Below are positions 32,368 through 40,803 of a stretch of DNA of 56,977 nucleotides, in pieces. The stretch covers positions 1 to 56,977 of the forward strand of contig CAYJNO010000012.1 in NCBI GenBank assembly GCA_964371715.1. Direction: 5' to 3'. The notes beneath the pieces were generated by a model. The model saw only the letters and a list, made by a program, of their open reading frames with translations, did no database searches and had not been told where the DNA came from. The DNA is from CAYJNO01 sp964371715. Lineage in GTDB: Bacteria > Bacillota_I > Bacilli_A > Erysipelotrichales > Erysipelotrichaceae. A program made the position numbers and the translations under genes. Each line of letters begins with the position of its first letter. Position 1 is the stretch's first letter.

Positions 32368-34074
32368 ATGAAAAAGTTATTAGTTTTATTTTTAACTGCA
32401 TTACTAACATTAAGTTTAACAGGGTGTGCTCCAGAGGTAACTACTGATACTGAAGGTAGTGATGGGGAAAGTGTTAATTACTTAACTGTAATGGCAGAAC
32501 AAGGTGATGGTTGGGTAAGAAACTTCAATCTATTTGCACAAGAACCACAGTATATGTCAGGGTTTATGTATGAACCACTTGTTATCTTTGATACATTAAA
32601 TGGTAATGCTGAAACAATGTGGTTAGCGGAAGATATTATTAGTGAACCAGATAATAAAACACTAACAATTAAAGTAAGACAGGGAATTAAATGGAGTGAT
32701 GGAGAAGACTTTAATGCAGAAGATGTTGCATTCTCATTCACATATTCAAAAGATCACCCAGCAATTGATAAAACAGGAGCATGGGGAGAAAATGGAATAT
32801 TTGAAGATGTAGTAATAATTGATGATTATACAGTTCAAATCATTATGAAAGAAGAAAATAGATTCCATAGAAATACAGTATTTGCATTTAAATGGATGGT
32901 ACCTGAACACATTTTCTCACAAATTGAAAATCCAGAATCATATATTTTAGAAGAACCAGTAGTAACAGGGGCTTTCTCAGAAGTAATTTCATTTACACCT
33001 GAAATGGTACAACTAGGAGCTAATCCAACATATTGGAAAGCAGATGAACTAGAAGTAGATGAATTAAGAGTACCTCAATATAACTCAAATGATGCTGCAT
33101 TAGCATTATTAGCGACAGGAAGTGTTGACTGGGCACATATCTTTATTCCAAACATTGAAGAAACATATATCAAAGGTGATGAAACTCGTCAATATTGGTA
33201 TGGTCAAAATGATGCAGTGCGTATTGCATTTAACTATATGAGTGAAAATGAAGATAATTTAAAGGCATTTAATGATCCAATATTCAAACAAGCATTATCA
33301 CTTGCGGTAGATCGTCAAGGAATAATTGATTCAGCAGTTTATGGATATTTAGTAAATGAAGTACCAACAAATACAGGGTTACCACCAGCGCTACATGATG
33401 TTTATAAAGACGATGCATCATACGAAGCAAGTCTTGAATATACAACATATGATCTTGAAAAAGCAAAACAAATGTTAGCAGATGCAGGATATGTTGATGT
33501 AGATGGTGATGGATTTGTAGAAAATCCAGATGGAACACCAATTGAATTTGAAATTATTTCACCAGCTGGATGGACTGATTGGAATGATGGGGCAACTATC
33601 GCTGCTGAAGGTATGAGAGCTATTGGTGTAAATGTTGTTGCGAAAGCAATTGATTTATCATTAGTAATAGAATCTTGGGAAACTGGAGGACATGATGCAT
33701 TATATACTGCTTATGGAAATAGTTCAGATATCTATCGTTACTATTTTGATTCATTAGGAGATCAATCACGTGCATTAACTTCTACATGGTGGTCAATAAC
33801 ACAAAATAACTATTTAAATGATGAAATTACAGCATTAGTTAGTCAATTACCAAATGCTACAGAAGAAGAAGTAATGGAAATTACAAAAACTATTGAAACT
33901 CATTTTGCAGAAAATATGATTAATATTCCTGTTCTATATAACGGAAACTGGTTTGTGTATAATACTAGCCGTTTCACTGGATGGGCAACAGATGAAAATC
34001 CATTTGTACAACCTGCATTAGTAACGCATGATACTAAAATTCTACAGTTATTAGCATTAGAACCAGTAGAATAA
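32368..34074 (+). CDS. ABC transporter substrate-binding lipoprotein (family 5, Opp/Dpp type)
   Basis: A 568-residue lipoprotein: signal peptide with lipobox L-T-G-C (Cys20) and then an SBP_bac_5 domain. Typical segments are V-R-Q-G-I-K-W-S-D-G-E-D-F-N-A-E-D-V (about 107-124), D-Y-T-V-Q-I-I and the late A-L-S-L-A-V-D-R-Q-G-I-I. The family binds peptides, nickel or oligosaccharides. The two GH3 enzymes in the same operon make beta-linked oligosaccharides the likely ligand, as for cellobiose-type members of this family in Thermotoga. It is the first gene of the operon; SD AAGGAGAG. A stem-loop follows it. Confidence 0.92.
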   Translation: MKKLLVLFLTALLTLSLTGCAPEVTTDTEGSDGESVNYLTVMAEQGDGWVRNFNLFAQEPQYMSGFMYEPLVIFDTLNGNAETMWLAEDIISEPDNKTLTIKVRQGIKWSDGEDFNAEDVAFSFTYSKDHPAIDKTGAWGENGIFEDVVIIDDYTVQIIMKEENRFHRNTVFAFKWMVPEHIFSQIENPESYILEEPVVTGAFSEVISFTPEMVQLGANPTYWKADELEVDELRVPQYNSNDAALALLATGSVDWAHIFIPNIEETYIKGDETRQYWYGQNDAVRIAFNYMSENEDNLKAFNDPIFKQALSLAVDRQGIIDSAVYGYLVNEVPTNTGLPPALHDVYKDDASYEASLEYTTYDLEKAKQMLADAGYVDVDGDGFVENPDGTPIEFEIISPAGWTDWNDGATIAAEGMRAIGVNVVAKAIDLSLVIESWETGGHDALYTAYGNSSDIYRYYFDSLGDQSRALTSTWWSITQNNYLNDEITALVSQLPNATEEEVMEITKTIETHFAENMINIPVLYNGNWFVYNTSRFTGWATDENPFVQPALVTHDTKILQLLALEPVE

Positions 34075-34086
34075 AAAAAACAATAG

Positions 34087-34122
34087 GTGCATTCACCCAA
34101 AAATGGGTGAATCGCACTTTTA
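34087..34122 (+). terminator. Intercistronic stem-loop between binding protein and permease
   Basis: Stem GTGC-ATTCACCCA / TGGGTGAAT-GCAC with one bulged C and a short TTTTAT tail. The weak T tract suggests partial termination or 3'-end protection of the upstream transcript. Confidence 0.7.
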
Positions 34123-34145
34123 TAATTTAGGGAAAGGACTAATTT

Positions 34146-35129
34146 ATGAATTATATATTAAAAAGACTAGGATTTTATATTGCTGCATTCTTTAGTGCAG
34201 TTACATTAAACTTCTTTTTACCAAGATTAATGCCTGGAGATCCGGTACAAGCTTATTTATCAGAGCTTTATCAATCAGGAGGGCATATAGATCCAGCAAC
34301 AATTCGTGCCGTAGAAGAACTATTTGGTATGAATACAGATGAACCACTTATTGTGAGTTATTTCAAATATATTGGCAACATTTTTACAGGTAATTGGGGA
34401 ATATCTTTCTCTAATTATCCAGAAACAGTGTTTGAAGTTGTTTCCAAAGGTCTTGGATGGACAGTATTCTTAATGGGTACTGCTTTAATCATAGGTTTTT
34501 TAATAAATAATATTCTAGGAATTATCGTAGCTTGGAGAAGAGGATCAAAACTTGATACAGTATTAACACTTGGTGGACAAATACTTGCAAATGTACCTGC
34601 AGTTGTAATTGCAATGTTATTAAGTATTACACTTGCTAGAAATGGTTATTTCCCTATTGGTAATGCAACAACGCCTTTATATATACCACAAACAACTTTT
34701 GATTATTATATGAATGTAGCATATCATGCATTTTTACCAGTACTATCTATTTTAGTTATGAGCTTAGGTGGCATTATGGGGATGAGAGCCAATATGATAA
34801 ATCAATTAGGTGAAGACTATATTACAATGGCAACGGCAAAAGGTGTTCCTCAAAGAAAAATTATGTTCGCTTATGGAGCACGTAATGCAGTATTACCAGT
34901 TGTAGTTTCACTAGCTATGTCAATTGGATTTTTATTAGGTGGTTCATTAATTATAGAACAAGTATTTAATTATCCAGGTCTTGGTAATGTAATGGTTAAA
35001 GCGATTGCCAATCGTGATTATCCATTAATGCAAGGAATTTTATTGATGTCTACAATATTAATGTTAGTATCTAATTTTATTGCTGATATTGCAATTTTAT
35101 TCTTAGATCCACGTATTAGAAAGGGATAA
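34146..35129 (+). CDS. ABC transporter permease, DppB/OppB type
   Basis: A 327-residue inner-membrane permease with six helices, starting with the conserved Y-I-L-K-R-L-x-F-Y-I and R-L-M-P-G-D-P-V. The ABC interaction (EAA) loop is E-D-Y-I-T-M-A-T-A-K-G-V-P (about 226-238) followed by R-N-A-V-L-P-V-V. The C-terminal G-x-x-L-I-I-E-Q-V-F-N-Y-P-G-L-G is typical. It pairs with the next gene as a heterodimer. SD GGGAAAGGA precedes the ATG. Confidence 0.94.
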   Translation: MNYILKRLGFYIAAFFSAVTLNFFLPRLMPGDPVQAYLSELYQSGGHIDPATIRAVEELFGMNTDEPLIVSYFKYIGNIFTGNWGISFSNYPETVFEVVSKGLGWTVFLMGTALIIGFLINNILGIIVAWRRGSKLDTVLTLGGQILANVPAVVIAMLLSITLARNGYFPIGNATTPLYIPQTTFDYYMNVAYHAFLPVLSILVMSLGGIMGMRANMINQLGEDYITMATAKGVPQRKIMFAYGARNAVLPVVVSLAMSIGFLLGGSLIIEQVFNYPGLGNVMVKAIANRDYPLMQGILLMSTILMLVSNFIADIAILFLDPRIRKG

Positions 35130-35132
35130 TAT

Positions 35133-36086
35133 ATGAAGAAAATAATTAATTCAAAATTTATTCAATATTTAAAAACAAGTCCAAAAACAATAGTTGGATT
35201 ATTAATGATAATAACAGTGTTAGTAATGACACTAGGGGCAGAATTATTCACAAATATTGATCCACTATTTAGATTTAGCGGTGAATATCAAATCGCACCT
35301 AATGCAGATCATATTTTAGGAACAACACAACTTGGTCGTGATGTGTTTGCACAAACTTTATTTGGTGGACGACAATCAATTTTAGTAGGTTTATTAGCTG
35401 CTGTTATCACAACAGTATTAAGTCTATTTTTTGGAATTAGTTCAGGATACTTTGGTGGAGTTTATGATAGTATCGTAAGTACTGTAATCAATATTATTCT
35501 ATGTGTTCCAAACATTGTATTATTACTAATTATTGCATCATTAACTGAAGGTGTATCACCTCTTGTAATTGCTTTAATCATCGGTTTTTCATCGTGGACT
35601 GGTGGTGCACGTGTTTTACGCTCTCAAGCAATGAGTATTAGAAATCGTGAATTTATTTATTCTGCAGAAACACTTGGAGAATCTAAATTCAGAATATTAT
35701 TCTTAGAAATAATGCCAAATATGTTAGCAATGATTTCAACTTCATTTGTAGGTACAATTATCTATACAATTATGGCCCAAGCTACTCTTGAATTTATTGG
35801 TTTTGGAGATCCTTTAGCAATAACTTGGGGGACTATGTTATATAATGCTCAAACTTCAGGAGCAATCTTATCTGGTGCATGGTGGGAACTTGCAGGTCCA
35901 ATAGCAGGATTATTAATGTTAGGTACAGGCTTAACTTTATTAAACTTTGCAATTGATGAAATATCAAATCCTAAATTAAGTGCACAAAGACTTATGAAGG
36001 AATACTATCGTATGCAGAAAAAAATAGATAAAAAAAGAAAATCAAATATGAATAATGAAAAGATTAAAGAAGAGGTAACTGCATGA
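35133..36086 (+). CDS. ABC transporter permease, DppC/OppC type
   Basis: A 317-residue second permease. H-I-L-G-T-T-Q-L-G-R-D-V-F-A-Q (about 60-74), G-G-R-Q-S-I-L-V-G, the EAA loop E-F-I-Y-S-A-E-T-L-G-E-S (about 173-184) and A-T-L-E-F-I-G-F-G are characteristic. It starts 3 nt after the previous stop with no strong SD, and ends in a basic tail (K-K-I-D-K-K-R-K) beyond the usual end. The stop overlaps the next start by 4 nt. Confidence 0.94.
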   Translation: MKKIINSKFIQYLKTSPKTIVGLLMIITVLVMTLGAELFTNIDPLFRFSGEYQIAPNADHILGTTQLGRDVFAQTLFGGRQSILVGLLAAVITTVLSLFFGISSGYFGGVYDSIVSTVINIILCVPNIVLLLIIASLTEGVSPLVIALIIGFSSWTGGARVLRSQAMSIRNREFIYSAETLGESKFRILFLEIMPNMLAMISTSFVGTIIYTIMAQATLEFIGFGDPLAITWGTMLYNAQTSGAILSGAWWELAGPIAGLLMLGTGLTLLNFAIDEISNPKLSAQRLMKEYYRMQKKIDKKRKSNMNNEKIKEEVTA

Positions 36087-37060
36087 AAACATTACTAAAA
36101 GTTGAAAATTTAAAAGTTGAATATGTAACTGGTAATGCAACTACAGTTACTGCAGTAGATAATGTCAGCTTTGAAATTAAAGAAGGTCAAAGTTTAGGAT
36201 TAGCAGGCGAATCAGGATGTGGAAAATCAACTATTGCATATTCTTTAATGAGATTACATAAGCCACCTGGAATGATAACTGGCGGTTCAATAATTATGGA
36301 TGATCAAGATATCTTAGATATGAGTCCAAAAGAGTTAAATAAATGGAGATGGGAAAAATGTAGTATGGTTTTCCAATCGGCAATGAATGCTTTAAATCCA
36401 GTATCAACAATAGAAACTCAATTCTATGAAATATATAAATATCACAATATTACAAAAGATAAAAAAGAAGCAGCTACTAAAGCAAAAGAGTTGTTAGAGT
36501 TAGTAGGAATTCCAGGTCATCGCTTAAGTGATTATCCACATCAATTCTCAGGTGGTATGAGACAACGTGTTGTTATTGCCATGGCATTAGCTTTAAAACC
36601 TAAATTATTAATATTAGATGAACCAACAACGGCATTAGATACTGTTGTACAAAGAGATATATTAGAGAAAATAGCAGAACTTAAAAAAGAATTAGGATTT
36701 TCAATTCTATTTATTACACATGATATAAGTTTGATGATGGAGTTTTGCGATACGGTAGCTATTATGTATGCTGGTAAAATTATTGAACAGGGTACTTCAG
36801 ATAAAATATTATATAACCCAGAGCATCCATATACTTATGGTTTAAAAAATTCGTTTCCATCTTTACAAGGAGAAATCCATTATATGGAAGGAATTAAAGG
36901 TAATCCTTTAAATTTGAAAAACATTCCACAAGGTTGTCGTTTCCAAGCAAGATGTTTTAAAGCAACAGACAAATGTTTTAAAGAACAACCAAAACGTACT
37001 TATAATGGTGATAACTTTTTCTATTGTCATCACCCTTTAAAAGAAGAGAAGAAGGTGTAG
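36083..37060 (+). CDS. Oligosaccharide/oligopeptide ABC transporter ATPase, OppD type
   Basis: A 325-residue ATPase. Walker A is G-E-S-G-C-G-K-S-T (about 43-51), the signature F-S-G-G-M-R-Q-R (about 154-161) and Walker B L-L-I-L-D-E-P-T (about 173-180), with H-loop T-H-D. The C-terminal oligo_HPY domain carries three Cys (C-R-F-Q-A-R-C and C-F-K), part of the Fe-S-like Cys cluster found in Dpp/Opp ATPases. It works with the next gene as a heterodimer. Confidence 0.95.
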   Translation: MKTLLKVENLKVEYVTGNATTVTAVDNVSFEIKEGQSLGLAGESGCGKSTIAYSLMRLHKPPGMITGGSIIMDDQDILDMSPKELNKWRWEKCSMVFQSAMNALNPVSTIETQFYEIYKYHNITKDKKEAATKAKELLELVGIPGHRLSDYPHQFSGGMRQRVVIAMALALKPKLLILDEPTTALDTVVQRDILEKIAELKKELGFSILFITHDISLMMEFCDTVAIMYAGKIIEQGTSDKILYNPEHPYTYGLKNSFPSLQGEIHYMEGIKGNPLNLKNIPQGCRFQARCFKATDKCFKEQPKRTYNGDNFFYCHHPLKEEKKV

Positions 37061-37062
37061 TT

Positions 37063-38058
37063 ATGAATGAAAAAAATACTGTATTTGAAGTAAAAAATGT
37101 ATGTATGGACTTTAATGTAGGGTCAAAAGGACTATTTAAAGAAAAGAAAATATTAAGAGCTTTAAATGATGTTTCATTTGATTTGAAAGAAGGAGAAACA
37201 CTTGCAATTGTAGGTGAATCTGGATGTGGAAAGTCAACTTTATGTCGACTTGCTATGCGTTTTCATAATCCTAGTAGTGGTGAAATGTTATTTGAAGGTA
37301 ATAATATCCATGAGCTTAAAGGTGAAGGATTAAAAAATTATCGCTCTAAATCACAAATGATATTTCAAGATCCATTTTCTTCATTAAATCCCCTACATAG
37401 TATTTATTATCATTTAGAAAGACCTTTAAAGTTATATCATAACTATACTAAAGAAGAACGCAAACAAAAGATGAATGAATATCTTGAGTTAGTAGGTCTT
37501 GTTCCCGCTGAAGAGCAAGGTAATAAATTTCCACATGAATTATCAGGTGGACAAAGGCAACGTGCATATCTGGCAAGAGTTTTAGCTGTAGGTTCAAATG
37601 TAATATTTGCTGATGAACCAACTTCAATGCTGGATGTTTCAATACGTCTTGGAGTTTTAAATTTAATGAATGATTTAAAAGAAAAATATAATAAATCATT
37701 TATTTATATTACTCATGATATCGCAACAGCTAGATATGTAGCTGATCGCATTATTGTTTTATATGCCGGACATATGGTTGAGTGGGGAGATGTAAATAGT
37801 GTAATTATAAACCCACAGCATCCATATACTAAACTTTTAGTTAGTGCTGCTCCAGATCCTGAAAGAGCTGAAAAAGTGGACTTACCAGTTGTCAAAAATG
37901 AAGAAGGTGAAGTTACGATGTGGACACCAAATTCTACAGGATGTCCATTCTTTAAACGTTGTCCTGTAGCTATAGAGGAATGTGGTAGATCTTTACCAGA
38001 AGCAAAAGAAGTATCACCAAATCAATTTATACGCTGTCATATGGCAAAGGGAGTTTAG
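37063..38058 (+). CDS. Oligosaccharide/oligopeptide ABC transporter ATPase, OppF type
   Basis: A 331-residue ATPase with Walker A G-E-S-G-C-G-K-S-T, Q-loop I-F-Q-D-P-F-S-S-L-N-P, signature L-S-G-G-Q-R-Q-R, Walker B V-I-F-A-D-E-P-T and H-loop T-H-D. The C-terminal oligo_HPY domain has C-P-F-F-K-R-C-P and C-G-R-S. Start 37063 lies 2 nt after the preceding stop, with SD GAAGGTG; the TTG at 37024 is inside the previous gene and is rejected. Confidence 0.95.
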   Translation: MNEKNTVFEVKNVCMDFNVGSKGLFKEKKILRALNDVSFDLKEGETLAIVGESGCGKSTLCRLAMRFHNPSSGEMLFEGNNIHELKGEGLKNYRSKSQMIFQDPFSSLNPLHSIYYHLERPLKLYHNYTKEERKQKMNEYLELVGLVPAEEQGNKFPHELSGGQRQRAYLARVLAVGSNVIFADEPTSMLDVSIRLGVLNLMNDLKEKYNKSFIYITHDIATARYVADRIIVLYAGHMVEWGDVNSVIINPQHPYTKLLVSAAPDPERAEKVDLPVVKNEEGEVTMWTPNSTGCPFFKRCPVAIEECGRSLPEAKEVSPNQFIRCHMAKGV

Positions 38059-38061
38059 TGA

Positions 38062-40803
38062 ATGAGTATTATATTAGACTGGGATAAATATGCCAAAAAA
38101 GCAAGACAAGCTGCAAGTGAGGGGATTGTCTTACTAAAAAATGATAATGATATTTTGCCATTAAAAAAGCAGACTAAAGTATCAATATTTGGACGTATCC
38201 AATATAACTATATTAAAAGTGGAACAGGTTCTGGCGGGATGGTTAATACACCATATATTGTCGATATTAAAACTGCTTTAAAAGATGAATTAGCAATAAA
38301 TGAAAACTTAGATAATATTTATCAAGAATGGTTAAAAGATAATCCTTTTGACTATGGTACAGGGTGGGCTCAAGAACCATGGTGCCAAACAGAAATGACA
38401 TTAAATGAAAAAATTGTACAAGATGCTGCAAGTTATTCTGATATCGCAATAGTGGTTATTGGGCGATTAGCTGGAGAAGATAAAGATAATAGTGCAACAA
38501 AAGGTAGCTATCTTTTAACTGATGAAGAAGAAAGAATGTTGAAACTTGTAAGTGATAACTTTAAGTCAACAATAGTATTACTAAATGTTGGTAATATTAT
38601 AGATATGAAATTTATAAATAAATGTTCTGTCGATGCTTTAATGTATGTGTGGCAAGGTGGAGCTGAAGGTGGTAATGGGGTAAAAGATATCCTTATGGGA
38701 TATACTTCGCCTAGTGGAAAACTAAGTGATACGATAGCTTTTGATATCGAAGATTATCCTTCGACAAAAAACTATGGTCATGAAAAAACTAATATTTATG
38801 AAGAAGATATTTTTGTAGGTTATCGTTATTTTGAAACTTTTGCACCTGAAAAAGTACTATATCCATTTGGATTTGGATTATCATATGCAAAATTTAAAAT
38901 AGAGTTATTAAATTTTACTTATGACAATAATTACAACTTTGAAGTTAAGGTTGAAAATATATCAGCAGTTAGTGGTAAAGAGGTAATTCAATTATATGTT
39001 AATCCTCCACAAAATAAACTAAAAAAACCACTAAGAAATTTAATCTATTTTGATAAAACAAAAGAATTGAAACCTAATGAATCACAAGTCTTTAAATTCA
39101 GTGTTACACCATATGAGTTATCATCATTTGATGATGAAATAAGTGCTTATATACTTGAAAGTGGAAAGTATGAATTCTACCTTGGTGGAGATGTTCGTTC
39201 AAGTGAACTTGTATGTTTACATGAAGTAAATAAAACACAAATTATAGAACAATTAACACAAAGATGTGCTCCTATAGTTGATTTTAAGGTATTAACACCA
39301 AGTTTTGAAAATAATGTAGTTTCTCATTCATATGAAAATGTTATTAAAAGAAATGATAGTTATGTTAAATACGAATATGATAATAAATTAGTTGAACTCC
39401 CATATACGGGGAATAAAAACTATACATTATTAGATGTCAAAGAAAATAAAATTACTCTTGATGATTATCTAGCACAAATAGATGATGATAATCTAATTTA
39501 TCTATCAAGAGGAGAAGGCATGTGCTCACCAAAAGTAACTACAGGAACTGCAGGATGCTTTGGTGGAGTTAGCCCTGATTTATTAGCTGTTAAAATGCCA
39601 ATTGCATGTTGTGCTGATGGACCATCAGGTCTTAGATTAGATAGTGGAGATATTGCTTTTTCAATACCAAATGGTACATTACTTGGTTGCACATTTAATA
39701 AAGAATTAAACAATGAATTATTTGAATTTGTTGCGAAAGAATTAAGATTAAATAATGTAGATACACTTTTAGGACCTGGTATGAATATTCACCGTAATCC
39801 TTTAAATGGTAGAAACTTTGAATACTTTTCAGAAGATCCTATTTTAACAGGTGATATCGCAACTGCACAGTTAAACGGTATGAAAAAATATCAAGTTTAT
39901 GGAACAATTAAGCACTTTGCTTGTAACAATCAAGAGTTTAAAAGAACAGAAACAGATAGTTTAGTATCACAAAGAGCATTAAGAGAAATATATTTAAAAG
40001 GTTTTGAAAGAGCTGTAAAAGCTAATAGCACAATGAGTATTATGACTACTTATGGTCTATTAAATGGTTTATATACAGCAGGAAATTATGACTTAAATAC
40101 ATCAATTCTACGTGAAGAATGGGGATTTGATGGAATTGTTATGACTGACTGGTGGGCAAAAATGAATGAAGAAAATGAAGAAGGAAATCATCAAAATACT
40201 ACATTAATGATTAAAGCTCAAAATGATTTAAATATGGTTAATGCTAATGCAGTAGCGAATTCATTAAATGATAATAATAAAGAAGGTTTAACTAATAATA
40301 TTATTACAAGAAAACATTTAATCAGAAATGCTAAAAACATCTGTAATTTTATGTTAAATTCCAATGTATTAAATCGCTTCTATAACCTAGAATATGACAA
40401 AGTAGAACAAGTTAATAAATATGAGGTAGCTGAAAGAAATAGTACTACATTAAATGATGTAGAAGCTACAATTGATGGAACAGTGGTTGATCTAACTAAT
40501 GTAAAAGCAATAAAAAACTCAAGTATTGAATTTAATGTTGATACTACAGAAAAAGGAATGTATTCTTTAAAATTTAAACTATCATCTCAAATCAATAATG
40601 AAGCGCAACTATCAATGTCAATTTTTAATAATAATCAAATTGTAAAAACAATTACTTTAAATAGAGCTAATCAAAATATTGAAGAAGTTGTAAATTTTGT
40701 AGCACATGTATCAATAAATAGTTTTATTAAAATCTATTTTAGTGAAACTGGTATAAATATTGATGAATTAATCGTTTATAAGAAAGAGGTAGCAAATGTA
40801 TAG
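38062..40803 (+). CDS. Circularly permuted GH3 beta-glucosidase
   Basis: A 913-residue glycoside hydrolase family 3 enzyme with rearranged domains. It begins with the GH3 C-terminal sandwich (G-I-V-L-L-K-N-D-N-D-I-L-P-L, about 20-33; Y-P-F-G-F-G-L-S-Y, about 271-279). A fibronectin-III-like domain (about 290-385) comes next, then the TIM barrel (about 470-790) with D-G-P-S-G-L-R, K-H-F-A-C-N-N-Q-E and the nucleophile Asp in G-I-V-M-T-D-W-W (about 694). A final beta-sandwich (about 800-913) may bind carbohydrate. The acid/base Glu is probably in L-A-G-E-D. This order is known from ruminal Bglu enzymes. There is no signal peptide, so it acts on imported oligosaccharides. Confidence 0.92.
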   Translation: MSIILDWDKYAKKARQAASEGIVLLKNDNDILPLKKQTKVSIFGRIQYNYIKSGTGSGGMVNTPYIVDIKTALKDELAINENLDNIYQEWLKDNPFDYGTGWAQEPWCQTEMTLNEKIVQDAASYSDIAIVVIGRLAGEDKDNSATKGSYLLTDEEERMLKLVSDNFKSTIVLLNVGNIIDMKFINKCSVDALMYVWQGGAEGGNGVKDILMGYTSPSGKLSDTIAFDIEDYPSTKNYGHEKTNIYEEDIFVGYRYFETFAPEKVLYPFGFGLSYAKFKIELLNFTYDNNYNFEVKVENISAVSGKEVIQLYVNPPQNKLKKPLRNLIYFDKTKELKPNESQVFKFSVTPYELSSFDDEISAYILESGKYEFYLGGDVRSSELVCLHEVNKTQIIEQLTQRCAPIVDFKVLTPSFENNVVSHSYENVIKRNDSYVKYEYDNKLVELPYTGNKNYTLLDVKENKITLDDYLAQIDDDNLIYLSRGEGMCSPKVTTGTAGCFGGVSPDLLAVKMPIACCADGPSGLRLDSGDIAFSIPNGTLLGCTFNKELNNELFEFVAKELRLNNVDTLLGPGMNIHRNPLNGRNFEYFSEDPILTGDIATAQLNGMKKYQVYGTIKHFACNNQEFKRTETDSLVSQRALREIYLKGFERAVKANSTMSIMTTYGLLNGLYTAGNYDLNTSILREEWGFDGIVMTDWWAKMNEENEEGNHQNTTLMIKAQNDLNMVNANAVANSLNDNNKEGLTNNIITRKHLIRNAKNICNFMLNSNVLNRFYNLEYDKVEQVNKYEVAERNSTTLNDVEATIDGTVVDLTNVKAIKNSSIEFNVDTTEKGMYSLKFKLSSQINNEAQLSMSIFNNNQIVKTITLNRANQNIEEVVNFVAHVSINSFIKIYFSETGINIDELIVYKKEVANV

